Position numbers and translations under genes: made by a program. 64,000 bases of DNA, from contig NZ_QFWH01000004.1 of the NCBI RefSeq assembly GCF_003149375.1, positions 1 through 64,000 on the forward strand, written 5' to 3'. This DNA is from Vampirovibrio chlorellavorus. Lineage in GTDB: Bacteria; Cyanobacteriota; Vampirovibrionia; Vampirovibrionales; Vampirovibrionaceae. Positions 1-8,818 of the stretch are shown here, piece by piece; position 1 is the stretch's first letter, and the number at the start of each line of letters is the position of its first letter. The notes beneath the pieces are model-generated. The model was not told the DNA's origin and searched no databases. It saw only the letters and a program-made list of their open reading frames with translations.

Positions 1-2
1 CT

Positions 3-116
3 TGGCTGGGCAAATTCAGAAAGCTTGAAATCCGCTACGACTATCACTGGCAGAATTGGGAGGCCTTCTGGCAATTGGGCTGCGCCATGCTCTGCCTTCA
101 GAAAGTTACCGTATGA
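3..116 (+). CDS. Transposase C-terminus (IS5/IS4-type DDE), 5' part outside window
   Basis: Reading frame open from the window edge to a TGA at 114-116. The 38 visible residues run from WLGKFRKLEIRYDYHWQNWE to a short Leu/Cys-rich end. This pattern (basic, LxIRYD, aromatic, then a hydrophobic LGCAM/LCLQK end) resembles the last helix of IS5-group DDE transposases, whose tails commonly read RLxxRYxxxxxxxxAFxxLxCxxICWR. Only the tail is present, so the family is judged by similarity to memory. No terminal inverted repeat was recognised in the short stretch before the next ORF. The neighbouring AT-rich DNA is consistent with a mobile or recently acquired segment. Confidence 0.55.
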   Translation, partial: WLGKFRKLEIRYDYHWQNWEAFWQLGCAMLCLQKVTV

Positions 117-125
117 GTTCTAGCC

Positions 126-1184
126 GTGGTTGAAAAATTACAGCAGCTCTCATACTCCTCTTATCCCAGTATTTCTCAAGTTTTATATAATAAGCAATTG
201 ATGGGGTCAGGATATTCAAAAAGTGTTAAAACAAATCAGCCACTGGTAAATAAGATTTCGTCTCAAGATGTTGATAAATTAATCAAGATTTTTGAGAAGC
301 CGTTGGATATTAATAGTGGTAAAAAGTTACTCATAAAAGCACTGGAAAATCCTGAGATTGCAAAGCTGTGTATGTGTCCTGATCTAAGTCAAATAGTAGC
401 AGGGGGTAGACTTTCTAAGGCCATGCGGAGATATAGTTTATCTGCGCAGGATTTAGATGCAAACCCTTTAGTATTGAAAAATCTTATTGTTGTTTACCGT
501 CAAGCTGCTGAGCTAAAGAACCAGTCAAAATTATTTAAACAGGGTCAAAAGAAAACTCTGGCAGGTGATTTGTTATTCGGTGCTGGTTACAACACGAATA
601 CCGCAGAAAGACGAAGGCAGGCTTTGGGGGTTGTTACTGCATTCTCAGCTGCTAATGGTACTGTGTGTACATTCGCTCCTCCTGTCTTAGACTTTGCAGC
701 TATTGGGCTTGCCTCAATGGCAATGGGTGCCGCTTTGGCTGACATTTATGGAGCGAAAGGTTCTGGCTTTACTGTCACTGGGCTAACTGATATTGCTGCT
801 GGCCTAGCAGTCCATAATGGCTCAGATTATATTATTAGTAAGACCTCAAGTTGGCTTTTGAGCCACGTTCCATTCATGCAGCCTGTGGCAATGGCCATTG
901 AAGGAGGTGCCTCGGCAGCCTCCCAGGCTGCTATCGGCATTGCAACCATATGTATTTTTGAATCACAAATTAAGCGGGGGCAACAACCAAGATTTCCACA
1001 AGGTATGAATGCTCTTGGTATGTTTGCTACTGCAACATATTCTGCTATGTTTGGGATTGGGTTGAAAAATAGTTTAATGATGCTTGTCAATGGACGTGGT
1101 AACCAAATTCTAGATAAGGTTTTAGATAACGGTGGTGATGAGCTTATTCAAAGAGCAATAATAGCAGCTTGCGAGCATTTATAA
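126..1184 (+). CDS. Unknown protein, 352 aa, Gly/Ala-rich hydrophobic middle
   Basis: Not recognised. The GTG start at 126 lies only 10 bases after the transposase stop and has no Shine-Dalgarno, so the true N-terminus may be later or may have been replaced by the insertion. Residues about 25-160 are polar and Lys-rich. From about residue 165 to 330 there are several Gly/Ala-rich hydrophobic stretches (for example AAIGLASMAMGAALADIYG and VPFMQPVAMAIEGGASAASQ) that could insert in a membrane. The DNA is clearly more AT-rich than the rest of the window and uses A/T-ending codons freely, unlike the housekeeping genes. Coding is supported by length and frame consistency only. No function is proposed. 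Confidence 0.6.
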   Translation: MVEKLQQLSYSSYPSISQVLYNKQLMGSGYSKSVKTNQPLVNKISSQDVDKLIKIFEKPLDINSGKKLLIKALENPEIAKLCMCPDLSQIVAGGRLSKAMRRYSLSAQDLDANPLVLKNLIVVYRQAAELKNQSKLFKQGQKKTLAGDLLFGAGYNTNTAERRRQALGVVTAFSAANGTVCTFAPPVLDFAAIGLASMAMGAALADIYGAKGSGFTVTGLTDIAAGLAVHNGSDYIISKTSSWLLSHVPFMQPVAMAIEGGASAASQAAIGIATICIFESQIKRGQQPRFPQGMNALGMFATATYSAMFGIGLKNSLMMLVNGRGNQILDKVLDNGGDELIQRAIIAACEHL

Positions 1185-1207
1185 AAACTTTTATTTAGTT
1201 CATACTG

Positions 1208-1573
1208 CTATTTTTGCTGAAAGTGTTGTAGGTAGGCTTCTAGATTATTTTTTCTTAGATTATAGGATTGTTGATGGCCCGTGAAAATATTTCCAAAAAG
1301 ACTGAATAAGCCAATTCCAACAGTGGTTTTTAATAAATAGTCAAAAAATCTGGGTATGATGGGGAAAATTTTAGGTCTAATTCCTAAGGGTAACAATGCA
1401 GCCAAAGAAGTTAGGAGTACAATATCACTGGTATTTTCTGTTTTATAGACTTTTTTACCCAAAGATGTGATTGTCTCAGTAACTTTTTCAGCATTTGTTT
1501 TGGCTTGCGTACGAACAGGCACTACAGAGCCTGAAGATAGTTGATAATTTGGATAAGCTAAATTGTAAGACAT
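1208..1573 (-). CDS. Unknown small membrane protein, 121 aa
   Basis: Not recognised. It converges on the 352-aa gene with 23 bases between the stops. The N-terminal third is polar (Ser/Thr/Gln/Lys). Residues about 52-65 (VLLTSLAALLPLG) and about 80-98 (LLKTTVGIGLFSLFG) are hydrophobic and could be one or two membrane segments, and the C-terminus is basic and polar. Base composition is AT-rich like its neighbour, so both probably arrived together or evolve under different pressure from the core genes. The ATG at 1573 has no strong ribosome site, and the upstream DNA is a very AT-rich 164-bp gap that could hold its promoter. Confidence 0.5.
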   Translation of the reverse strand: MSYNLAYPNYQLSSGSVVPVRTQAKTNAEKVTETITSLGKKVYKTENTSDIVLLTSLAALLPLGIRPKIFPIIPRFFDYLLKTTVGIGLFSLFGNIFTGHQQSYNLRKNNLEAYLQHFQQK

Positions 1574-1737
1574 TGTTCTAATGCTGATTTAAAGTTTCAT
1601 AACTGAAAAATATAATAAAAAGCAAATCATTTTACAAGATAGATCTTTATTTTTCCATCATTCTAAATAAAGTCAATAGACATCAAAACATGATCTGAAG
1701 TTCGAAATTTTACAAATTGGCAGAACGCAATTTGTCA

Positions 1738-2700
1738 CTATGAATGTATTGTTTTGACCCGCCCACTAAACCCCAGGTAAGCGATTAATCCCACTGCCGA
1801 AGCCAGGGCCACGGCCATGCGGGCCAAGGGCGGCACCGCCTGATTGAGGGACACCATGCCTTCGATAATGCCCGCAATCACCAGCAGGGGCACACAGCCG
1901 GCAATCAGGATAATGGCTTCTTTGGACTTGAGCCGCACCGCCTGCCATCGGGGCAACTCCCCCGGAAAGAGAAGGGCAAAGCCAATCAGCATGCCCGCCC
2001 CCCCGGCAATAAAAATGGTGGTCAGTTCAATAACCCCGTGGGCCAGCATAAAATTGAGCAATCGCCAGCCCATGCCGTGGTTAAAACACACTTGCAAGGG
2101 GCCGCCAAAGGCAAACAATCCGTTGTGAAACAAGAGCAACAGGGTGCCCACCCCAAACAACACCCCGAAGGTAAAGGCGTTAAAGGCCACCCGAATGTTA
2201 TTGGTCATCAGGAAGCTGGATTCCGAGGGGTTGGCCTGCATGTTGTCCGTCCATAGTACCCCTTGATCCAGTTGATCAATGACCGGGCGGGGCAAAAAGT
2301 AGGTCTCCGTGCGGGGATCCAGATGCACAGTCAGCATGGCCAAAACTGATCCGGCGGCAAACAGGGCAAAGGCCAGGGCGATAAGCCCGGCGTTTTTGCG
2401 AAAGCACCGGGGAAACTCCCGCAGAAAAAAATGGGCCACGTCTTTGCCGCTGGCCGGGGGGCGCTCATACACTTTGCCGTGGCAGCGCTGCACCAGGTTA
2501 TTCAGGTAGGGCTCCAGGTGCTGGGCTTCCGGCTGGCTCTGCGCCCGGGAGAGATCCAGAATCACCCCACGGTACAGCAGGCCCAACTCCCGGATTTCCT
2601 CCGGTGGCAGGTTGGCGGTGCTGGGCTGGGCTTTGGATAATAGAACTTCCAGCCTTTGCCAGTGCGGCTCTTGCGCTTGAATCCACCGTTTGTGAGACAT
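1738..2700 (-). CDS. SpoIIM/DUF95 family integral membrane protein
   Basis: 320 aa. The cytoplasmic N-terminal part (about 1-95) is charged and helical. It is followed by about five membrane segments (about 100-122, 172-200, 218-245, 262-285 and 296-312). The stretch HGVIELTTIFIAGGAG near residue 221 is the HGxxExxxxxxxGxxG signature of the SpoIIM family, which in sporulating Firmicutes acts in engulfment but is widespread in non-sporulators with unknown function. A ribosome site AGGAG precedes the ATG at 2700. It is divergent from an RDD-family gene, a partner found beside SpoIIM proteins in many genomes. Family assignment is firm; the role is unknown. Confidence 0.8.
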   Translation of the reverse strand: MSHKRWIQAQEPHWQRLEVLLSKAQPSTANLPPEEIRELGLLYRGVILDLSRAQSQPEAQHLEPYLNNLVQRCHGKVYERPPASGKDVAHFFLREFPRCFRKNAGLIALAFALFAAGSVLAMLTVHLDPRTETYFLPRPVIDQLDQGVLWTDNMQANPSESSFLMTNNIRVAFNAFTFGVLFGVGTLLLLFHNGLFAFGGPLQVCFNHGMGWRLLNFMLAHGVIELTTIFIAGGAGMLIGFALLFPGELPRWQAVRLKSKEAIILIAGCVPLLVIAGIIEGMVSLNQAVPPLARMAVALASAVGLIAYLGFSGRVKTIHS

Positions 2701-2751
2701 AAAACTCCTGTTTTCGTTCGCTTGCCTTCCGGGGCCACATTGCCTACCATC

Positions 2752-2760
2752 ATTATAATG
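2752..2760. promoter_or_regulatory. Symmetric -10 element shared by divergent genes
   Basis: The short palindrome CATTATAATG (2751-2760) contains TATAAT on the plus strand (2754-2759) and, overlapping it, TATAAT on the minus strand (2752-2757). It sits in the 139-bp gap between divergent SpoIIM and RDD genes. No good -35 hexamer was found for either direction. It may drive both genes. Confidence 0.4.
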
Positions 2761-2839
2761 CCCGGCGGAATATCAGGCGCTCGGCGGCATCTGTCATGCC
2801 CGGGCCGGGAGAATTCCCGGAAAAATTTAAGGAGGCGCT

Positions 2840-3574
2840 TTGGACATTCGCTCCATTCACACCATTGAAACGGCTGAAAATATCCACATCAAGGTGGAGT
2901 TGGCCGGTCTGGCTTCCCGGGTGTTCGCCTTTCTGATTGACGGGGCCTTGATGGGGTTGCTCAGCGCCCTGGTGGTGGGGCTGTTTGCTCTGTGGGCCTA
3001 TGTGGCCAAGGTGCCGGAAATCGCCAAAACCGGCATTCCGCTGGGCAGTTTCGCGGTGTTTTTTGGCTACCATTTGTTTCAGGAGTGGCTGTGGAACGGG
3101 CGCACGGTGGGTAAGTTCCTGTTGCACATTCGGGTGGTGCGCAACAATGGGCAGGCCATTGGCTTTTGGGAATCACTGGGGCGCAACCTGATGCGGCTGC
3201 TGGATGTGTACGTGCTGGGGGTGGGCCTGCTGTGCATGATGTTCAATCGGGGAGAGAAGCGCTTTGGGGATTTCATCGGCGGCACTATTGTCATTAATGA
3301 CGCCAAAGTGACGAAGCCCACCTACCAGTTGTCTCCGGCATCGGCCTTACTGGATGCCGGAGAATTTGCGGACGTGCGGCTGACCGCTGAAGAGGCCGAA
3401 TTGCTCAAGACCTACCTAAGGCGTCGCAAGCAGTTTTTAAAGCCTGCCCGGCTGCGTCTGGTGGAACAGTTGTGCGCCTATTTCAGTCAGCGCTGGCACC
3501 GTCCCGTGAGTGGGGAGCCGGATCTGGACGCCGCCTTGGCCGCCTATCAGCAAGCGCAATCAACGTCGAGTTAA
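2840..3574 (+). CDS. RDD family membrane protein
   Basis: 244 aa. The TTG start at 2840 is chosen because a perfect AAGGAGG (2829-2835) lies 4 bases before it. Residues about 24-75 form two hydrophobic segments, beginning with the family's Arg/Asp pattern (LASRVFAFLIDGALMG). Near residue 93 is GRTVGKFLLHIRVV, matching the GxTxGKxxxxIRVV signature of RDD proteins. A third hydrophobic stretch lies near 125-140, and the C-terminal 80 residues are soluble and charged. RDD proteins are poorly understood; some have been linked to ion transport. Divergent pairing with SpoIIM supports joint function with the MoxR/DUF4350/DUF4129 genes at 16.7-19.9 kb. Confidence 0.82.
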   Translation: MDIRSIHTIETAENIHIKVELAGLASRVFAFLIDGALMGLLSALVVGLFALWAYVAKVPEIAKTGIPLGSFAVFFGYHLFQEWLWNGRTVGKFLLHIRVVRNNGQAIGFWESLGRNLMRLLDVYVLGVGLLCMMFNRGEKRFGDFIGGTIVINDAKVTKPTYQLSPASALLDAGEFADVRLTAEEAELLKTYLRRRKQFLKPARLRLVEQLCAYFSQRWHRPVSGEPDLDAALAAYQQAQSTSS

Positions 3575-3595
3575 TTTAAGGCAGTATGGCTCAAT

Positions 3596-5362
3596 TTAAT
3601 CTTCCAGCGTGGAGGTATCCCCTTCCGGCAGGCCCAATTCCCGGGCTTTCAGCAAACGGCGCATGATTTTGCCGCTTCGGGTTTTGGGCAATCCTCCCAG
3701 AAACTCAATCTCTCGGGGGTAGGCGTGAGCGGCCAGACGGGTGCGCACGAAATTCTTGATTTCCCGCTCCAGTTGCGGGGAGGGTTCAAAGCCCTTCTTT
3801 AGGGAGATAAAGGCCTTTACAATCTCCAGACGTTCCGGGTCGGGCTTGCCGATGACCCCGGCCTCAGCCACTGCCGGATGCTCAATGAGGGCGCTTTCCA
3901 CTTCAAATGGCCCCACCAGATGCCCTGCGGTGTTGATGACATCATCGGCCCGGCCAATGAACCAGTAATAGCCGTCGGCATCCATGCGGGCCCGATCTCC
4001 GGTAATGTACCAGCCGTTTTTAAACTTGGACTGGTACATGTCCGCTTTGCCCCAGTAATTCTGGAAGATGGAGGGGGCTTGCGAGCGAATGGCCAAATGG
4101 CCCTCTTCGCCAGCGGGTAGGGGGGTGAATGCGTCATCCAGAATGCCCGCTTCCACCCCGGGGAAGGGCTTGCCCATGGAACCCGGTTTGACCGGCAGGC
4201 ACGGGTAGTTGCAGATGTGCATGGCCCCGGTTTCGGTTTGCCACCAGGTGTCGTGGAACACATGCCCGAACACTTTCTGGCCCCATACCACCGCTTCCGG
4301 GTTCAGGGGTTCGCCCACGCTGCACAAGTGCCGCAGCGATGAAAAATCGTACTGGGCGGCCACGTCTTCCCCGGCTTTCATCAGCATACGAATGGCCGTG
4401 GGGGCGGTGTACCATACGCTGACCTTATAATCCTGAATGAGTTGATACCAGGTTTCGGCGTTAAAGGGCCCTTCATACACCAGCAGGGTGGCCCCCAGGG
4501 CCCAGGGGCCAAACATCCCGTAGGAAGTACCCGTAACCCAGCCGGGATCGGCGGTACACCAGTAAATGTCTTTTTCCGGCTGCAAATCCAGAATGTACTT
4601 GGCCGTGGCCGCCTGAGCAATGACGGCGGCATGGCGATGCACGGCCCCCTTGGGCTTGCCGGTGGTGCCGGAGGTGTAGTGGATGATGGAATAATCATCC
4701 GGATCGGTGTAGGGCACCTCAAACGCTTCCGATGCGTTTTGCATGACGGTTTCATACCGCACTTCGTGACTTTTGAGCGGATGATGATACTCTCCGTCGC
4801 GATCCACCAGAATCACGTGCCGAATGGCGGGAAGCTCCGGCAGCACGCTGTCCAGACGCTCCTTGAGATCGGGGCTGGTGATGACCACCACCGCGCCGCT
4901 GTCCTCCAGGCGATCCTTAATGGCCTCCGGGCCAAAGGCGGAGAACAGAGGGCCGACCACGGCCCCCACTTTCAGGGCCCCGAACAGGGTAATAAAAATT
5001 TCCGGGATGCGCTCCAGATACACAAATACCCGATCACCTTTTTGCACCCCCAACGCTTTCAGGGCATTGGCGAACTGATTGGTTTTCCGCTTCAGTTGCT
5101 CAAATGTATAGGTTTCTTTATGGCCATTGGTGGCTTGCCACAGCAGGGCGGGGCGTTGCATCACTTCCGGCGGGTGCCCATCCAGGCAGATGGACGCTTT
5201 ATTCACCCCATTGGCCCGGGGCAGATTCAAGGTGTCCTTGGCAAAGGCTTCCCAACGAAAGCGCTCATACAGATGCTCGTAATTCTGCATATTCACTGTA
5301 CCGGGAACCACCGATTTCTGGATGGTGGGATAGTGGGATGTTGGCTCTGTGGACTGTGACAT
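3596..5362 (-). CDS. acsA: Acetyl-CoA synthetase (AMP-forming)
   Basis: 588 aa; converts acetate, ATP and CoA to acetyl-CoA, AMP and PPi in the cytoplasm. The adenylate-forming signatures are all present: the P-loop-like YTSGTTGKPKG near residue 229, HDTWWQTETG near 369, WFIGRADDVI near 464, and KTRSGKIMRR near 558-567. The last contains the lysine that protein acetylation switches off in this family. Length matches the Bacillus AcsA type (about 570 aa) rather than the 650-aa Acs type. A purine-rich AGAGGGGA precedes the ATG. It is convergent with the RDD gene, whose stop is only 21 bases away. The upstream gap contains a possible weak minus-strand promoter (TATAGA at 5443-5448). AcsA fits the acyl-CoA metabolism theme of the window. 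Confidence 0.93.
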   Translation of the reverse strand: MSQSTEPTSHYPTIQKSVVPGTVNMQNYEHLYERFRWEAFAKDTLNLPRANGVNKASICLDGHPPEVMQRPALLWQATNGHKETYTFEQLKRKTNQFANALKALGVQKGDRVFVYLERIPEIFITLFGALKVGAVVGPLFSAFGPEAIKDRLEDSGAVVVITSPDLKERLDSVLPELPAIRHVILVDRDGEYHHPLKSHEVRYETVMQNASEAFEVPYTDPDDYSIIHYTSGTTGKPKGAVHRHAAVIAQAATAKYILDLQPEKDIYWCTADPGWVTGTSYGMFGPWALGATLLVYEGPFNAETWYQLIQDYKVSVWYTAPTAIRMLMKAGEDVAAQYDFSSLRHLCSVGEPLNPEAVVWGQKVFGHVFHDTWWQTETGAMHICNYPCLPVKPGSMGKPFPGVEAGILDDAFTPLPAGEEGHLAIRSQAPSIFQNYWGKADMYQSKFKNGWYITGDRARMDADGYYWFIGRADDVINTAGHLVGPFEVESALIEHPAVAEAGVIGKPDPERLEIVKAFISLKKGFEPSPQLEREIKNFVRTRLAAHAYPREIEFLGGLPKTRSGKIMRRLLKARELGLPEGDTSTLED

Positions 5363-5778
5363 CTGCTTTCCCCTCTACTCATCAAATTCGCTACGGGTCC
5401 CTGAAGGTATGCCCGGCACGAGCGGAACACTTGCAGGCGGATTCTATACGACGATGATTGTTCCCTGATGCAACCCGGAGTTTCTTCATTTTAGACAATT
5501 TCGCTTGATTTGTTGAGTCTTGTCCACAAAAAACTTGATTTTCGATTGGGCTTTATCGATATTGATAGAGATGATTGGCGTCACGATCTGGCGAATAGTC
5601 TGGTACTCCAACAGATTGACGTGCGTTCATGGTGATTTTGGGTATTCCGGGTTTATCTCAGTGGGTTGTCCCGGTCGTGATTGAAAAAACGGTTATCCCC
5701 CCAACAACGGGATTCGGTGAACGGGTTATGGAAATTTGGGGTGAAAGCCCACTTTAGCGGCACAAGCAGGACTTCAGC
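5363..5778. other. Divergent intergenic region between acsA and the Clp-like gene
   Basis: 416 bp without a supportable gene. It is more AT-rich than its flanks. It holds a possible minus-strand -10 (TATAGA, 5443-5448) for acsA with only a poorly spaced -35, and isolated DnaA-box-like words (TTGTCCACA near 5519, TTATCCCCC near 5694). Two such words far from dnaA are not enough to call an origin. No tRNA or clear hairpin was seen. Confidence 0.4.
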
Positions 5779-8688
5779 ATGCAAGTGAATGATTGGTATG
5801 GTCAGCAGTTCCTAACCACAACACAGGGGCGGGTGGTCGCTTTTGCCGGACGGGCCAATAAGGGCAAAGCCCCGGTTGTTCAGCAGGTTGCTGGCTCCGA
5901 CAGTTTCCAGCGCAGTGCCTCGGCGATTGGCCCCCTGACGGTTAGGACAGAACCGCCGGATTCCCCGGACAGCTCAGTGGGGTCATCAGAGCTGAATGAC
6001 TTGAAGCCCTTTGCCGACGGGGTGTTGCCCGATGCGGACGCGCTGGTGGATCGGCTGGAGACGGTGTCACCGGTTTTGGCCAAATGGTTTCGTCCCCCGC
6101 ACTATAAACCGGGGGGAACGGTGGCGTTTCTCTCGCTGCCCGATGCCCTGATTAAAGGAATCGAGGCCTCCACGCGGGTCAGCACGCCCCGCAAAAAAGC
6201 CGGTCGTCCCCTGTCGGGAGCGGCCTCTCCCAAGCTGGAAGCGTTTTTGCCCGGAGCGGCCACGCTGGATTTTGATCGGGCCCCGGTCATGCAGGTTTTA
6301 CAGAAAGCCAGGCTGCAATTGCAGCAGTTGGTGGTGTTTGATAATCAGGACGATCCGGTGGCCGCTTCCCGGCTGAGTCGTCAGTTGCTTAGTCGGTTTT
6401 TGGACGAGCCCGGGCGTATCGATTTTTCTACGGCGGCCTTCCTGGAAAGTTTGTGTCAGCCGGAGTCAGCACCCGGTGCGGATGGGGCGACCCCACCTGC
6501 CCTGATACCCGAAATCCGTGCCGTGGTGGGTGACTTGCGGGCCGCTCTGGAAGGGCAGCGTCGTTTGGCCCTGGATCCGTTTGAAAAAGAGTGTCCCACC
6601 CTGTCCCGGTACAGCGATAATCTGATCCGTCGAGCCAAAGAGCGGCAATTACCGGATGTTCTGATGCGCGCGGAGACGGTCGAGCGCTTGTGGGCTCTGA
6701 TTAACGCCGGAGGGGCGCATAATGCCCACTTAATGCTGCAAGCCCCCAACGGTGAAGGCAAAACCTATACCCTGCTGGGTCTGGCCCAGCGGTTGGCCGG
6801 ACAAGAAACATCTTCGGCCGCTGAGGGGGTACACTTGTTGCAGTTGGATATACCGGCTTTACAGGCCGAGGGCTCCTGTAAGGGAGAACTGGCGGAAGAG
6901 GCCCTGTCGCAGTTGCAGCGTTATCTGCAGGGGCATCCCCGGCAAAAGGTGGTTTTGGTGATTGATGACGCGCAAGCCCTGATGCCTGTGGGGGACGGTG
7001 CCCAGAATCTGCCGTTGTTGTTGCGGCAATCGGGGCTGCTCCAGTGCCAGAATTTAACGGTGATAGGCGCCATGACCCCGGAGCATTGGGAACAAACCTC
7101 CCGATCGGAGGATCACAATTTCTGGAGGCAGTTTCAGCCCGTGGTATTGCCCCCCTTCCGGGATGCCCGGCAGTTGAGTCTGTTGGGTCAGAGTGCCCTG
7201 CCGCTAGAAAAACGCTATGGTGTGCGGATTCCGCCGGACATATTGGAAAAAGCCTTGCGTTTGTCCAGAACTGTCTGGCCGCAAGGTTCATTGGAGCGAG
7301 CCACAACGCTGTTACGGGGAGCGGTGGTTGATTTGACCCAGGGACCCGCCTTGCGTCTGGCCACCCTGAATGATGAATTGCAGGAACAGGCCTTGGCGGT
7401 GGCTACTCTGGAGCGACAGGAGCCCGGCGGGCTGGCGGATCGTTATCAAAGACAGTTGCAGGCGGCCCGGCAGCAGGTGGTCCGCCTTAAGCGGGAGATT
7501 GAATCCCGGCTGTGGCAAAAGGACAGCGCAGGCCCGACCCGGGGTGAGCCACCGATTTTGCAGGAGCAGCACCTGCAAAACGCACTGGCCACCATGACCG
7601 GGCGAGCAGCGGAGACCCTGACTCCGGCGGATTTAAAAAAGTTGCGCAATGCGGAAGCGGTCATGGCTCAGCATATCGTGGGGCAACCAGAGGCGTTGCG
7701 GTCGATTGCGCAGGGTTTACGGGAAATCGCCATTCGGCATAAAACGGGTGTGGTGGCCAATCGTCCCATCGTCAGTTTGTTGCTACCGGGCCCCACCGGA
7801 GTCGGCAAAACCGAGGCCGCCCGGGTCATTGCCCGGGAGTTTATGAACGGACATCTCATTCGTCTGGATATGTCGGATTACATGGAAAAACATGCCGCCA
7901 GCCTGCTGACGGGGGCTCCACCCGGATACGTGGGCTATGAGCAGGGTGGATTGGTGGATCAGGTGCGTCGCCATCCCAAATCGGTGGTGGTGTTTGATGA
8001 GATCGAAAAGGCTCACCCGGATGTCTTTAACCTGCTGCTTCAAATTCTGGGAGAGGGGGAGCTGAGAAATAACCGGGGCGAGGTGGTCAGCTTTCGGGAC
8101 ACCGTCGTCATCCTGACCAGTAATCTGAACCATGAGGCCCTGACTGAGCTGGTGACCCGGCATCGCCATGGTGCCACGGCCCGAAAAGATCCCGAATTGG
8201 CGGCCAATGAACTGGAGAAAAAGGTGCGCGCCCTTTTAACGGCCAATGGCGCTACAGGCGGTGCCGGTTTTAAGCCGGAGCATCTGGGCCGGATTGATTA
8301 TGTGATTCCGTTCAACCCTCTGACTGCTGAACATGTGCGGGGCATTGTTGATATTCAGCTGCAGCAGCTCAATGCGCAGTCCTTCCTGAAGGAACGCCAG
8401 CTGAAAGTGGCCTTGTCCCAGACGGCCTTGAATCGACTGGAAACTCTGGCACGGGGGCATGAGTTGGCTGACGTCAGCGGGGCACGGGAGGGGGGCTCGG
8501 TGATTGCTGGCGGGGCCCGGGCCATTGGGGCCCAGTTTGATCGTTATGTGGCCCAGCGGGTTTTATCCGAATTGGCCATGAACCCTGACTGGGACGAACT
8601 GGAAAATGCCTGCATTACCGTGGCGTACGATGCCCAGCGTCAGGGATTTTCCTTGCGAGTTTCGTCTGGACCCGCTTTCACAGGTTGA
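5779..8688 (+). CDS. Divergent Clp/ClpB-like double AAA+ ATPase
   Basis: 969 aa. The first about 300 residues match nothing I recognise and lack the double Clp_N repeat. The first AAA+ ring is eroded: its Walker A reads APNGEGKT (about 321-328; usual GxPGVGKT), the pore-loop region CKGELAEE has Cys in place of the usual Tyr, Walker B reads VIDDAQ (about 393-398; usual IDEIH), and the sensor strand reads IGAMT. A short coiled-coil linker (about 555-575) stands where ClpC/ClpE carry their M domain. The second ring looks fully functional: GPTGVGKT (about 671-678), pore loop GAPPGYVGY, Walker B VFDEIEKAH (about 739), sensor LTSN (about 777) and a C-terminal GAR motif. No ClpP-docking IGF/IGL loop was seen, so it is more likely an unfoldase or disaggregase than a protease partner. 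It stands alone, not in an operon. Confidence 0.8.
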   Translation: MQVNDWYGQQFLTTTQGRVVAFAGRANKGKAPVVQQVAGSDSFQRSASAIGPLTVRTEPPDSPDSSVGSSELNDLKPFADGVLPDADALVDRLETVSPVLAKWFRPPHYKPGGTVAFLSLPDALIKGIEASTRVSTPRKKAGRPLSGAASPKLEAFLPGAATLDFDRAPVMQVLQKARLQLQQLVVFDNQDDPVAASRLSRQLLSRFLDEPGRIDFSTAAFLESLCQPESAPGADGATPPALIPEIRAVVGDLRAALEGQRRLALDPFEKECPTLSRYSDNLIRRAKERQLPDVLMRAETVERLWALINAGGAHNAHLMLQAPNGEGKTYTLLGLAQRLAGQETSSAAEGVHLLQLDIPALQAEGSCKGELAEEALSQLQRYLQGHPRQKVVLVIDDAQALMPVGDGAQNLPLLLRQSGLLQCQNLTVIGAMTPEHWEQTSRSEDHNFWRQFQPVVLPPFRDARQLSLLGQSALPLEKRYGVRIPPDILEKALRLSRTVWPQGSLERATTLLRGAVVDLTQGPALRLATLNDELQEQALAVATLERQEPGGLADRYQRQLQAARQQVVRLKREIESRLWQKDSAGPTRGEPPILQEQHLQNALATMTGRAAETLTPADLKKLRNAEAVMAQHIVGQPEALRSIAQGLREIAIRHKTGVVANRPIVSLLLPGPTGVGKTEAARVIAREFMNGHLIRLDMSDYMEKHAASLLTGAPPGYVGYEQGGLVDQVRRHPKSVVVFDEIEKAHPDVFNLLLQILGEGELRNNRGEVVSFRDTVVILTSNLNHEALTELVTRHRHGATARKDPELAANELEKKVRALLTANGATGGAGFKPEHLGRIDYVIPFNPLTAEHVRGIVDIQLQQLNAQSFLKERQLKVALSQTALNRLETLARGHELADVSGAREGGSVIAGGARAIGAQFDRYVAQRVLSELAMNPDWDELENACITVAYDAQRQGFSLRVSSGPAFTG

Positions 8689-8806
8689 GCCCTGGCACTA
8701 GAAAACTCGGTGGGGGACACATGCCAGCGGCGAAGAAAAGTCGCGGAGCGCTGAGAATCGGAGGGCTTTCAGCGGATTCCCTCCCGGTTTGTTTTCGGAA
8801 ATCGGT

Positions 8807-8812
8807 TAAAAT
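8807..8812 (+). promoter_or_regulatory. -10 element (TAAAAT) six bases before the ATG of the ABC ATPase
   Basis: TAAAAT at 8807-8812, then six bases (AGAGCA), then the ATG at 8819. There is no Shine-Dalgarno, so transcription would be expected to start at the A of the ATG (leaderless mRNA). No good -35 was found. Confidence 0.45.
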
Positions 8813-8818
8813 AGAGCA

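Noticed and set aside
4442-5359. 305-aa plus-strand ORF opposite acsA
   Set aside because: Shadow of the acsA gene: no ribosome site, and the opposite strand carries all AcsA motifs.
5519-5700. DnaA-box-like words upstream of the Clp-like gene
   Set aside because: Only two partial matches, far from dnaA and without AT-rich unwinding layout.
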